From: Symbiodinium natans
Taxonomy: Eukaryota; Sar; Dinophyceae; Suessiales; Symbiodiniaceae
DNA length: 62,500 bases
Reading direction: 5' to 3'
NCBI GenBank assembly: GCA_905221605.1
Contig: CAJNDS010000824.1
Coordinates: 65,001-127,500, forward strand
Shown piece by piece: positions 1-10,876 of the stretch (within the stretch, counting starts at the first letter, position 1; each line of letters opens with the position of its first letter). A program made the position numbers and the translations under genes. A model generated the notes under the pieces. The model was not told where the DNA came from, did not search any database, and saw only the letters and a program-made list of their open reading frames with translations.

Positions 1-135
1 TCTCTCTCTCTCTCTCTCTTTCTTTCACTTTAACTTTCTCTTTCTCTTTCTTTTTTCTCGCGCTCTCTCTCTCTCTCTCTCTGTGCCTGTGAGCGTACGC
101 GTGTGTGTGTGTGTGTGTGGGGGGGGGGGGGACGG
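1..135. repeat. CT and GT microsatellites with poly-G
   Basis: Simple sequence opens the window: CT/TTTC-rich DNA to about position 82, a GT run at about 100-118 and a run of G to about 131. A second GT run plus G-rich stretch lies at about 865-920. Reading frames crossing these are low complexity and not evidence of genes. Confidence 0.9.
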
Positions 136-930
136 GAGGGAAAGCCTGTTGCCGAGGTCGCTTGCTAAATCACGTCAACCACTCTGACTGGTACTGTCAT
201 GATTGCCTACATGATTGCCACTATTACTCGAGGCATCTTGACTCTTCTTCGCAATTGGAAGCCTTGTCATCTTTGGCACACGGAAAGTGGAGCGACTTTT
301 TGAGTGCTTCATCAACTGTCTGCGCCAAAGTTTACTACCTCATGCAATGCACCAGAAGCTTCGGAAATTGCTTCAAACGGCGTCCCTTTTCTAGCTTGGG
401 AGGCCTCCCCCTGCGTTCATCCTTCACCTTGTTCCGTGTTGCACCATTCCATCGTGTCTTTTGCAACGGGGCTGCGTCCTACCCCTTTTTGGTATCATCT
501 CAGTCTCAGTTTGTTTTTCACATGAGCCACTCTTGGTGTTTGGCATGCGACGCACCAAATCCTCCTTCTCACGTCATCGCCAAAATCTTGTACGCAAAAG
601 GCTTGTATAAACGCAGCTCTCCGCCAACACTTGACACATCAGTGTGTCCGTGTGTGGGTGTGCCAACCCCATGCCCAATTCTAGGGGATTTGGTTCTATG
701 CCGGACACTACTCGGTTTCCTCCACTTAGCTTCTATTCTGTCATCCGAACGAGAAAGAACAAGCAATGGAGAGCGCAGGTAAGTTTGGGAGACGGTCAAG
801 ATGCCAGACCTTTGCACATCTTTGGCATGGTCATCAGACAGCTCAGAACAACAGAACTCTTCGGTGTGTGTGTGTGTGTGTGCCTCGGTGCGGGGGGGAG
901 CGGGGGGAAGGGGGGCAACTCGCCCAATCT
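136..930. other. Spacer without a recognisable gene
   Basis: Several long open frames cross this stretch on both strands, but none shows a protein family, a conserved motif or a matched pair of splice sites. The pore and cytoplasmic exons expected downstream of the duplicated Kir-type exon at 1033-1199 would fall here on the minus strand. No selectivity-filter motif (TIGFG) can be found, so that copy appears truncated. Confidence 0.5.
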
Positions 931-1032
931 CCACTTTGCAGGCATGCGGCGAGCCCACCAGGCCTACAGTAGCAGCAGGGGTGACGAGCAACGGACCGTG
1001 TTCTATGCAGACTTCCTTGACTGCCAGAAGTT

Positions 1033-1199
1033 CTAAGTTTGGCACAGCAGAGAAATTTAGTCCACGAAGTGCGCAGCAAGAAAAACGCGCAATCGCCGAT
1101 GACTTGGGTCTTGGAGCCCTTAACAATGACGTCCACTCTGCCGCTGAGATCGTACTGCACTGGAAAATTCGCCTTGCCCGTGCCTCCGAAAGTACAGTT
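1033..1199 (-). pseudogene. Duplicated Kir-channel slide-helix exon, truncated copy
   Basis: This stretch is a diverged copy of the exon at 3889-4056. Both read QYDLSG near the start, then VIVKGSKTQ, then a GDCAFF..LRTSW motif, which in Kir/KirBac channels is the amphipathic slide helix leading into the first membrane helix. The acceptor is preserved (CAG before position 1199), but the donor of the other copy is changed here and the M1, pore and C-terminal exons are absent downstream. Similarity between the copies extends over roughly 930-1575 and 3765-4515. It could be the remnant of a tandem gene duplicate or a still-expressed short gene whose other exons lie outside the window. Confidence 0.7.
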
Positions 1200-2600
1200 C
1201 TGACAGGAAAGCAGAACCAACAGGGCAGTGTTTTCAATCACTCCGCAGACACTCTCCCACCTACAGCCTTCTTTGTCCACTTCATTGCGGCCGAATGCGG
1301 TGGCCAGTTTGGCCTACTTGAGCCGCTAGCGACGACCAGGAGCTCCGAAAAAAAAATGCACGACAAGTCACAACCCATCAAGAGACTGCAGCAGAAGCAA
1401 CCCTCTTTTTTACGACTTTGCTTTACTCCGCGACGATCCAAGCGCCAAACGTGAAGCTTCCGCTCACGGAAGCTTGCGGCATGGGAAGGCCTCGCGCCGG
1501 CATCACGGCTTGAGTCCCAACCCGAACCGATTCTTCCCCCAAAGAGACATCAGCTTCACCTCATATTCGAAACCCCCCCCCTGGTGAGTCCATCAAGTCT
1601 GCAGGGGAAAGCCAACGAAGTCACTAGGAACCCCAGCCCGGTGTAAGGCCTGGCAGCAGATCCATGCTCTCACATCACAGCAGTCACATAAAGCCCAAGT
1701 CGCAGCAAGAGCGACTTTGGAGGCTAAGATTCAAGGTCTGCGAGGAATGTGAGAAATCGCATGTGGGTTGGCATTCTTGACTTGCACATCACGCCTCGCA
1801 CAGATCACTGCAAGCACATCCAAGTTCCTGTGAAGGTTTGGGGCTTAGGGTTCAGGGCGTTAAGACCTTCCTTCCTTCGCAAGTCACAGCTCTCGAAAGC
1901 TGCATCTACTCTGCACTCTGGCGCCTGGCTGCTTGGCAGATGTGGGCGCCTGTTGTCAAACGACCCATTGGCCAAAAAAAAGGACAAGCCGACGCGAATG
2001 GTGACAGTATATACTAGATGATATGCAATATGGCAATACTCAAAGGCCAGCAAAGCTCGATTTGGATGAGGATAGCAAGAATTAAGTGATGTGGATAGTT
2101 GGGCCTGGATCGGTGTGCTTGGCAGGTAAAATCTTGAAAATTCAAACCGACTCCGATGCGTCCAGCGCTTTCAGCGCCAGTAGCCGCTTCGGAATTCTTC
2201 CAACAATCAGACTGGTCGTTGGATCAGGTAGGCACAGATATACAGTCGATAGCTAGAAAAACTAAGCCCCTTTGATGATCTATACATATACATATATATA
2301 TACCTATATGTATCTACACATTTACATCTGCCGCTCCCTCTGAGTAGGGCACTTCCTACACTTTGGGCATGTACCAGTGGGGTCCCCCCCACTGGTTGCA
2401 GCCAGCCAGTTGCAGTTTGCAAGCGGACTGGCTTAGTGGCTAAGTGAAGCCATGGCTCCATGGCTCCACTTATTTTCTACTGTGCTGAAGAACCCCACCA
2501 AAATTTAAAATATTCTTCCTCGTAAGGGGAATATGGTGGTTAATACCTTGTATTTTCTGGGGTTCTTGAGCGAATAGCAGTTTAGACTCAGGTCTTTGGT
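1200..2600. other. Spacer; diverged 5' Kir duplication, TA repeats
   Basis: Positions 1240-1575 continue the segment duplicated at 4080-4515, including a stretch near 1285-1330 that matches the putative N-terminal exon of the Kir gene. Beyond that I see no gene. A short TATA/CATA-rich microsatellite lies near 2280-2325 and one telomere-like heptamer near 1845. Confidence 0.5.
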
Positions 2601-2607
2601 CGAAGCC

Positions 2608-4056
2608 TTAACACGTCGCCATGGTGATCTCGAACCCTTCGAAACCTTGATCCAGCTCCTCTCCTGCTTCCGGCTTCCCCTCTGCCTCCGGCGTCAATCC
2701 GTCCTGCTCCGCATTGGCCGCCAACTTTTGGGCCTCCTCTGGGGAGAAGGTGTTCGCTCTTAGGAAGCTCAGCCGCTTCGAGCGCTCCAGCACCCGGGTG
2801 GAGCTCAACCCAGTCCGATCCACGGTGATGGTGCTGGGGCCCATGGTCATGATGTCCTCAAAGGACTCGTTGAAGCGGAAGTCTGCTGGGTAGTAGCACT
2901 TGTTGGCAAAGACCTTCTTCATGTAGGTCTGATCTGTTCCCTCGATCTGCACCACGAAGGCCAAGAACTTCTCTTCGAAGTTGGTCTCGTCCAAACCATG
3001 AAGCGGGCTCTTCTCATCCAAGCAGTGCATGACGTTCCAGACCTGCGCCAGGCATCGGGACGTGGGGATTCTCTAAAAATTAGGGCCATTTAGGGTCCAT
3101 GACACACGCTTTACAACGTTTACAGCTGCAGCTCCCTAAGGGGGGGGGGGAAGGAGCGAGCATCCTGCTCTTCAAGCCGGGGCGCGGCTCGGAACATCAT
3201 GTTCGTGCTGCGCTCGAGCTGACAAGGAGCCAGGACACGCATGCCGGCTACGGGATCTATAACCAGGGCACTGACTCGGCAGGTCACGTCGAGCAAGGGG
3301 CTGAACGGCCGTTCGTTGACAACCCGCAGCGTGACTGTGGGGGTGCCACGAATGTTGGTCACCAAAGCCGTGTCCGAGAAGGCCACCCGGCTGCTCGCCA
3401 TGCTCAGGCGGGAGAAGAAGAGTCCGCCCGCCACGGCCCCGGTCATCAGTGCGACCCAGAACTGGATGGCAACTGTCAAGTTGGCAAGGAAGGAGTGCGG
3501 AACGATGGAGCCAAAGCCAATGGTCGACATGCTGTGAACGGAGAGGTTCAGTGCATCCCAGACGTCACAGTGTTCCTTGACTAAGCACTTTATGCCGCCC
3601 AGCTCGGCAACGTAAAAATAGAAGGACCTCACAGCAAAGCTGTGCAACAGAGCTCACATGTGCATGGCGGACCAAATGGACCAAGAAGCGCAAAGAAGAG
3701 GCTCAATGCAAAATACCTTGGGCTGCAAATAGGGAGGAGCCAACAACGAGCTTGTGGTGGGAAGGGGAAAGCCCGCATCACTTTGCAGGCAAGCGGCACA
3801 CCCAAAAGGCCTATAGGTACAAGCAGGAATCTGGTGACGCTTCTCTGAGAGTGTTCCTATGCGGACTTGCAACCATGACTGCTCCCACGTAAGCTTGGCA
3901 CAGAAGAGAAATTTACACCACGAAGTACGCAGCATAAAAAACGCGCAGTCGCCGACGGCTTGGGTCTTCGAGCCCTTCACAATGACCCGCACTTTCCCGC
4001 TGAGGTCGTACTGGACAGGAACTGGTGCCTTGCCATTGCCTCCTGGTGTTGAGAAT
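2608..4056 (-). CDS. Inward-rectifier (Kir/KirBac-type) potassium channel, 5' end incomplete
   Basis: Predicted two-transmembrane potassium channel for the plasma or an internal membrane. Four exons join in phase: 4056-3889, 3722-3682, 3652-3124 and 3070-2608. Exon 1 carries the slide helix (GDCAFFMLRTSW) and the start of M1. The 41-nt second exon supplies the rest of M1 (YFALSLFFALL). Exon 3 has the pore loop with filter TIGFGS, M2 (a hydrophobic, glycine-containing helix) and the start of the cytoplasmic immunoglobulin-like domain. Exon 4 contains WNVMHCLDEKSPL and VQIEGTDQ, both typical of that domain in KirBac proteins, and ends at TAA. The filter is GFG rather than GYG, which still fits a potassium channel. 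The last intron is only 53 nt. A further 5' exon probably lies at about 4100-4250, where the duplicated segment stays open; the start codon is not settled. Confidence 0.92.
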
Positions 4057-4079
4057 CTGACACACACACACACACATGC

Positions 4080-4260
4080 GATAACAAACACGGCAGCGCT
4101 GGCACACTCCCACCTTCTGCCCCCTTCGCCATTTTCAAGATGGCACACAGCAAGCTTCTTCATGGCGCTGGACGGCCAGACTGGCTTCTTTGAGCCGCAA
4201 GAGCGACCGCATGAGAAGATCTCAGGGCATCTCTCTCGCAAAGTGAGAAATTCAGAAGCG
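4080..4260 (-). CDS. Putative N-terminal exon of the Kir gene
   Basis: The minus strand here contains a frame with an ATG near 4163 (MKKLAVCHLENG). A related frame sits in the duplicated segment near 1240-1330 (MKWTKKAVGG). The two copies both keep a serine/glycine-rich stretch and a PxWP-like motif just before the methionine. Conservation between diverged duplicates suggests coding, but I cannot fix the splice junction to the exon at 4056. Confidence 0.35.
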
Positions 4261-4454
4261 ACCTTAACAACTCTTCGCAACCTTTTCTTACTCCGAGACG
4301 ATCCGAGCCTGGCGACGGTGAAGCTTCTGTTCACATGTTGGTGCCTGTCATTGCTGGCAGGCTCTGGAAGCTTTCGGCAGCCTGGAGGCCTCGCACCTGC
4401 ATCAGGGAGCACGAGCCCCAAAGACTTAAAGCTCCCTTGAAGCGATTCTTCCGG

Positions 4455-4487
4455 AGGGGGGGGGGGGGGGGGGGGGGGTGGGGGGGC
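4455..4487. repeat. Poly-G tract
   Basis: A run of about thirty G residues, broken by one T. Several shorter G or C runs (at about 3140, 4760, 18580, 19320, 29637, 35533, 47833) are scattered through the window. Confidence 0.9.
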
Positions 4488-4619
4488 AAAAAACATCAGC
4501 TTGACCTCACATTCCAGAGCTTACCTGGCGATGAAGTCAAGGCTCGCGCTGGAATCTTACCTGGCACGCGGCCGAGAGTGAACACATGGCAACAGTCATG
4601 CGAAGAAAGCCGAAATCTT

Positions 4620-5000
4620 GAAATAGAACCCTAAACCCTAAACCCTGAACCCATTCTGAAGATGGATTGCTGCCTTTGGTCCTTATCCCCGCTCAACACG
4701 GTGCATCCTCCTTGGGACCCCTGGTGCTACAGAGCAAGAGAATTCAGGGGAGAGAGAAAGGGGGGGGGGGGTACTTGGGTCTCTACTGCAGCATACTCCT
4801 GAAAGTTGGGGGTACCGAAACCCTAAAACCCCACATCCCATTAAGATCCATCCCTCAACCTACGGTCAGCACCCAGGCCTGGCTCCTTGGTACGGGTTCC
4901 TTGCATGCGGATCCCGCAACTGGACAGACCCTAGCCCTAAACCCGAAACCCTACACCCTAGCCCTCAACCCTAAACCCAAACCCTAAACCCTAAACCCTC
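4620..5000. repeat. Interstitial telomere-like CCCTAAA clusters
   Basis: Short clusters of CCCTAAA and variants (CCCGAAA, CCCTAGC, CCTCAAC) at about 4627-4650 and 4925-5000. Confidence 0.85.
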
Positions 5001-5099
5001 GACACGGGGGAACTTCGGCGGCAGTTGGGTTGGGAGCTGGGGCGTTTAAAAGGCAAGGCGATCTCCAGAGGTGCGAGACATTCCGGTGCTTGCCTAATG

Positions 5100-5245
5100 T
5101 ATGTAAACGTATCATGTACAATACACATATATGTACATTTGTTTCTACATATTGTGTTATACATAAATATATATGTATATGTATGTATGCATGTATGTAC
5201 GTACGTACGTATGTTTGTATGTATGTGCATATATGTTGTATTTCT
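5100..5245. repeat. TATG/CATA-rich microsatellite
   Basis: AT-rich simple sequence with GTAT, ATGT and TACG units. Open frames rich in Tyr, His, Thr and Cys here are repeat artefacts. Confidence 0.85.
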
Positions 5246-6025
5246 TCCTGTATCATCCTGAATGGTGGCTAGTTACTATGCAAGTACGGCTATTGCATTT
5301 CCATGTTCATATGAAGGATGGAATGCCGTCATTGCTATTCCGCTGTCCTTGACATTGCTGCCGGCGAGGGTGTTCATCAGCGACAGCCAGAAGCTTGCTT
5401 GTGCTTTTGTTGTCGGTAGAGCTGGGTTCCGGCGTGCAAACACGGCTTCTTTAAGTGACGGGTTAAGTGACCTGCAGGGTGTCTAACTTAGAACAAGGCC
5501 CATTTCGCTCCTGCGGCAGACTAGAACATAGGGTGACAGGACTGGGGCTATTGATTGGGTTCGCTGGTGTCAGCACGGCGTCTCCCGCTCAGGATCGCCG
5601 CAAGGCGATCCGTTCTCGCACTCCACCTCCTCGTCGTTTTCTCCGAGCCTGGTCACCGGCATAGATGTTCTGGGATACAGTGACAGCAAAAACTGTGCTC
5701 AGATGCGCTCAGGGTCTAGAATTTGTGGGCTCTCCTCGTGGACCTGCTGCGCATCCAGACCGATCTTGGACAAAAGCTAAGCCACCGGCGTTGCAAAACA
5801 CTGCGTGGCAACGTTTTCGATGACAACGTAGGCTCCGCGACACTGCGTCCCTCGCGGCAGGTTCTTGCAGTCCGCAGCGCCGCCCGCCCGGGCACCTTGA
5901 CCTTGGTGGTCGAAAATAGTGGATTGAGGATGCTTGGAGGAAATTTAAGGGTTTAAGCTCCTGACACGCTGGCACACAGCCCTCGTCTTCGGTTGCACAG
6001 ACGGGACCTGAAGACCAGTGGGGGG

Positions 6026-6079
6026 CTCAAGGGCCAAGAAGGGCCAAGAAGGGCCAAGAAGGGCCAAGAAGGGCCAAGA
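6026..6079. repeat. 10-bp tandem repeat GGGCCAAGAA
   Basis: Five to six consecutive copies of the 10-base unit, the last one altered to end in AAGAGG. Confidence 0.9.
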
Positions 6080-7552
6080 GGACCCTGGACCCTAAGCCTC
6101 GCAAACTTCTGCCTTTATAGCCAGGGCTCTACAACTATGCCGTAGGGTAAGACAAGAGTAAACTGACACGAGGAAGCCATGAAAGGGAGCACACGCGCAC
6201 CTGTGGGTCCAGAGGTTCTGATGATGCAGTTCCTCCAGCGTGCGTTACCGGAGGATGGGGGAGTCAAGGGGGGGTTTGGGCTAGTGCTGATGAGCTGATG
6301 GAGTGACGGATCCCGGTCCTGTATCCCGAGCCCATGCACGCGTGATGCCTCGGCTTGCAGACGTCGGATCGCCGCAAACCCGGTACCCCAGGCCAAATCG
6401 CCCAAACAGCACTGAGAGAGCAGCCCTCTCTCTCTCTCAATCTGTCCAAGCAGCCCCTGGCAATCCGTCCCTTTGCAAGGATCCACGTCCGCGGCCGCAG
6501 TGCACTCCTTGGCAGCCCGTCAACCTCCTCTTGAGATCATACATGTAGACACGTTGTGAACGCATGTGCGCGTGTATGTCGAGAGGGAGATTCGTGGCAT
6601 TTGCTGACCTGGATGCATACACTCCTGTCCTCCCGTCCCCTTGGCGCTTGCATTTCCCGCACTACGTCCCTTGCCAAAAAAACAACTCCGCAAGCATCAC
6701 CTGCGGACTCGTCAAGCCATTTAACCATCAAGCCCTTAAGCCAGTCTAACCAACTGGCAGGGCGAGGGTTTCCGAGGGGGCCTTTGGCCTTTCCGGGAAC
6801 ACTCTCGAAAACAAAAAAGAGGGGATCCTCATTTTTGGAAGCTCCCAGGTGACGATTGGACGTTTGGGAGAACGGAGGCCTTTGAACGAATGGCCGCCTT
6901 GCAAAAATCACGCTTGCCTGACCTCAGCCCTAGCGCACACCCGAAACCCTTGTCCCTAAACCCTCACCCCTAAATCTCACAACTTGAAGGACCACAAATT
7001 CAGAGCTTAGGGCCCCAGCCAGCTTCGCGCCGGCGCAGGTGGCCAGCCTGGCATGGCTTCAGGTCACAGAGTCACCCATAGCCACGCCAGCAGCAGCAAT
7101 AACCAAAAGAACACGACAGGAGACTCAGAAGCTACCATGAACACTGAGGATAATACTACACACAACAATCGCAGTAGGCCTGGTTCATCTTGTCGGACAT
7201 GCCGGTGTTGCGACCGATTCTTGTGGGCTACGAGCTAGAAGAGTACCGTTGTTCATGGGGATGCCCTGACCCAAAACCTTGGACCCCAAAACCACAACGC
7301 CTCAACCTAACAAGACTTGAAGCCCCTAAAAAAAGCCCCTTTCAAGACTTGAAGCCCTCAAATTCCCCTTAAACCCCCCTTAAACCCCCCTGAAACCTCC
7401 GTAAAACCCCTTTCAACCTCTTAAACCCCTCAAAACCCGAACCCCGTTCTAAACCTGCAGCTGCACCTGGGCGTGGGCTTCAGCTCCGGGGAAGCCTTGC
7501 CACCTACGCCTGTTGGGCTTCGGGTCTGTGAGGTCTCTGGGACGTTCTTGGG

Positions 7553-7636
7553 TTGGGATGTTCCCCCCCTAAGACGGGGGGGGTACGGTACTAGAATCCC
7601 GATTCAGGGCTGCTAGTGCAAGAGGGAACATCCCAA
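7553..7636. mobile_element. Short inverted-repeat element, copy 1 (MITE-like)
   Basis: Bounded by a perfect 13-bp inverted repeat, TTGGGATGTTCCC at the left and its complement at the right, 84 bp in all. Its interior, read on the minus strand, is related to the copies at 55.8, 57.3 and 61.2 kb: AGTCCT/AGCCCT, then a GGGAT(T/G)NT core, then GTAC or GTGC and a C run. It has no coding capacity, so if mobile it would depend on a transposase elsewhere. Confidence 0.65.
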
Positions 7637-8149
7637 GTTTTCTGGCTTCAGGTTGAGAAGGAGCCCTCTCAGGGCTCCAGGATTCCGGGGCTTCAGCCTT
7701 TTTCAGGGCCGAAGGATTGCGACTCACCCCCCCGGGAACCCTAAACCCTAAACCCTAAACGCTAAACTCCTCGGCCTTTGAAGGGTTTTGTGTTGAAGTT
7801 ACCAAATGCTGCGAAGACCTCAAACCCCCGGCCGCTTCTTCCACGGCCTTGGGACAGGCTCGCGGGCTGTGCGGGCTCCGAGCGCAGGAGCTGCACACGT
7901 GCTACCCTGGGGCGGGGCTGAGGGCTTAGGAGGGTGGAGGGCGCGGGGCTCAAAACTGGCAGAATATTGAGGATGTGAGGATTGGAAGACCTGGCTTGTC
8001 GCTGAGGCGTGGGGCTTGAAGCCCTTGCTGCCAACCGCAAAAAGATGGGCGCTGATTCCCAAACCTTGAACCCTAAACCCCAAAAAACCGAGGCTCAGAA
8101 GAGCCTGCACATGATGCTGGGCGCGTAGGGTTTCGGACTTAGGGTACAC

Positions 8150-8420
8150 GGGTCCCTGTTCAAGGCACCTGTACGGTTTTTAACATGACCCGAAAAGGGA
8201 TACGTGATGTAGAACCACCTTGAGTAGAGAAGTACCCAGTTCGGCCCTTCAACCAACAACTCGGCCGCCAACTCCGCATCCGAGGACTCCAGCTCCTGCA
8301 ACACAACACCGCACCTGGGGTAAGAATACGAAACAACGTCTCAAGCATTTCTGGGTGCTCCTCCACCGGCCGCAGGTCTGCCAGCTGCCTCGGCGACTTC
8401 GTGGGTCCCCCTCTCACACA
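8150..8420 (-). CDS. Two exons of an unknown gene, possibly TBC (Rab-GAP) type
   Basis: A downstream exon begins after the acceptor TTGCAG at about 8299 and reads ELESSDAELAAELL, then NWVLLYSRWFYITYPF. An upstream exon ends at the good donor CAG/GTGCGG near 8322 with EEHPEMLETLFRILTP. The spacing D..LA..L.....RW....F recalls the C-terminal half of TBC domains of Rab GTPase-activating proteins. The resemblance is weak and the joined phase was not resolved, so the function is left open. Confidence 0.35.
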
Positions 8421-10876
8421 CGAAACATCTCACTAACCATGCCACCTTCCACTTTCAGGGGACATACCTGCTTTTGGGGAGGGGAGGGGGGGGTTGGTTG
8501 GTTGGTTCGAGATCATGGGCCTGCTTAAAGGAACACATATGTATGCAAAATTATGTGAATATATACACATACATATACACACATGTACATGTGTACAGGT
8601 ACATGAACTATAAAGGCCCGACGAGCAGAACCCGTACTTCATACCCAAGCTGCGGGGATGGCGCGGGACCCAATGGCTTGACCTCTGCAGAGCCATCCAC
8701 CACAAAACCTCAGTTGAACTTTGCAGAGGCACTCTTGGGGAAAGGCTCCACACATGCTCTTCCTGGAGTCTTTGGGCTTTGTTGGGCTTAAGGTTTGCCA
8801 CACGGTGGGAATGCAGGACAGGCATCAGATGCAGGTGAGTATCTCTGATGCCGCTTCACATCCTTGTGCTTGGGCCTCAGTTCGATGCAAAGCCAGCTTC
8901 CTAGCAAGGCTCCGCTCTGCTGCCAGAATCTTTAGATGCAATGCCTGAGCGATGATGGCCATGCTCATGAAATTCCGCCAACGTAGAGGCAAGAGCCTAT
9001 AAAAAGTCAGCTCCGGGCCTTGGAGGCTGAAAAGTATGGGTTGATAGTATTATCATCCTTTATCATTAATATTCATAATATCACTACAACTCTTGATTAA
9101 ACTAATTGGAAGCCAAGCTGCTCCGCGTGGTCCGCGTCAAAGGCGGTGGCAGCTGCGGCCAGGACGAAAAGAGAAGTTATGCCAGCCACTCTGCGCATGC
9201 AAGGCCTTGGCTTGCAGGAACGATTCCAAGGGTAGTACTTGGGGTTTAGGGTTTACGGGTTGGGGTTTAGGGTTTAGGGTCTAGGGTCTAGGGTTTAGGG
9301 TTGAACCTTTTTGGGGCTGCAGCTGATTCTGGCCCAAAAAACGGCACTGTTGTAGCTGGCGATCAAGAAGAAGTCGCTTAAAGCAATCAGGCGGCTGCTG
9401 GTCGTAGATGTGTTGATAGGCGACGATCAAATCCGTTTCAGTGCTTGAAACGGCTGAGAGGAGAGGTGCATGTGCACATGCACATGCTTGCACACACAAG
9501 ACGGTTGCAAAGAAGGCGAAACAATCAGAAGCAGCTCTTGATTTCAATCGGAAAGCAGGGGCACGAATTCCGAGGACATATTGGGTCCTACGCGGAACTG
9601 CTCTTTACGAGATGGTGTATAGGAGTGCAAACCTTGGTGTTCTGTGCTCTATGTCTTCGGTTCGGTCTGACTGTGCGAACCTCACCGCCATACCATCTCA
9701 CTCTCTTCCAGCTCTTCCAGGCCGGCATCTCACATATTCAAGCCCGGAGGTCGAAATCCAGTGGGCCGCCCTACAGTCACAGAAGGATACGGGCCAAGAC
9801 CGAGTTAATAAGCCATGCTCACATGCAAGGAACAAGGTGTCCTCCGCACAATTCTGCAACTCCCTCCCAACTCGGCCTTGCCAGCTGCCCGCTACTTCAG
9901 CACCTGCAGGTCGCATCCCACAGTTCTGCACTTCTCGGAAACTGTTGAGGGAGCCCGAAGTACCGTGAGAACTTCTCGCAAGGATGCCCCTTGTAAAGCC
10001 CTCGACGGAATCCCTTCAGGGCTTTCCCTACCCCTTCTGTAGGGGTTCGGACTGGTTTGGTCGGGTTCGCCCTCTTGGCAGATGCGGGCAAGAACCGCAT
10101 TGCCCTGGCCTTTGTCCGCTCGTAGGCGAAGCCTGACCCGGGCTCATTCTTCGTGTTGTTCCTCTTGTCTTCTTATGCTCGCTAGGCTTCTGTAGTAGCA
10201 TCGGTAGCAGTACTTCGTACTCAGTACTCAGTACTTGGTACTGAATACTACCTGTAGTAAAGACTAGGACTGTTTCCCAACTTGAATTTAGCGCGGAGTC
10301 GCCTCAGGGCTTCCGGAGCCAGGTGAACCACGCATGTTGGCCTTGATGTCCTTACCCTAAACCCTGGGCGACCCGAGATCTCCCATCGTCACTTGCCACT
10401 CCACCAAAGGCCCACAGCCCCCTGCCAGCACTAGCCGTCTATGATTCTTATGAATGTCACACTATGATTCTTACGAATATCATTCTGAACATGCTTGCAA
10501 ACAGTACTTTGACTTGCTTCCAACAGCCGAACACCTATCCCCAGACCCCCCGACAACCCAGAGAATTGCCCAGTTCAACCCAAGGGTCTAAGAAATGCCC
10601 TTCAAGGGCCCCTTTAAGGGGTCCTTTAAGGGGCCCTTTAAGCCCTTTAAGGGGCCCTCCTAAGCCCAAAAGGCCCAGGGCCCAAAAGGACCCAGGTGTT
10701 AAGGAGTTGACGATGGGTGGCCTGCGGCGATGCACACAAGCAGGCCCAGGTGGCCCATGAAGTTGGAATGGTTGTTCCAGACCTGGGCTTAGCGTCTTCG
10801 GGCTTAGGGTTTAGGGTTTAAAGTTTAAGGGTTGGCTGCCAGGCCTTTTGGGGCTTGGGGGGGGTGGGGGGGGGGC
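8421..10876. other. Spacer with one likely minus-strand exon and telomere-like units
   Basis: A TA/CATA microsatellite lies at 8540-8605. A minus-strand stretch at about 9350-9440 reads DLIVAYQHIYDQQPPDCFKR between plausible splice sites (TTTCAAG acceptor, CAG donor-side) and is probably an exon of an unknown gene. TTTAGGG units occur at 9238-9303 and 10800-10830. A cluster of GTACT repeats lies at 10205-10250. The rest shows nothing I can identify. Confidence 0.4.
10590..10665. repeat. Cluster of palindromic GGCCCCTTTAAGGGG units
   Basis: Four to five copies of a self-complementary unit built on CCTTTAAGG and GGGCCC follow each other, so the segment can pair with itself in several registers. 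Confidence 0.8.

Larger units (their letters stand above)
5246..8089. other. Mostly spacer with a few possible minus-strand exons
   Basis: No protein family is recognisable. Two minus-strand stretches look exon-like: about 5703-5785, with acceptor CTTAG and a frame ending DPERI then stop, and about 6205-6250, where a frame containing EELHHQNLW runs to a plausible donor. A minus-strand hydrophobic frame (VVFFWLLLLLAWLWV) lies near 7080-7140. Degenerate CCCTAAA units occur at about 6930-6980 and 7730-7765, and C-rich AAACCCC units at 7330-7440. Confidence 0.4.

Noticed and set aside
105-782. 225-codon plus-strand open frame
   Set aside because: Starts in a GT/G repeat, Cys/Ser/Leu-rich random composition, no motif, and overlapped by other open frames.
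3889-4056. Similarity of the GDCAFFMLRTSW exon to a PTEN-type C2 domain
   Set aside because: First impression only. The following exons give M1, a TIGFG filter and a KirBac cytoplasmic domain in phase, so it is the Kir slide helix.
6026-6079. Possible CRISPR-like regular repeat
   Set aside because: Ten-base direct repeats without spacers, in a eukaryotic genome.
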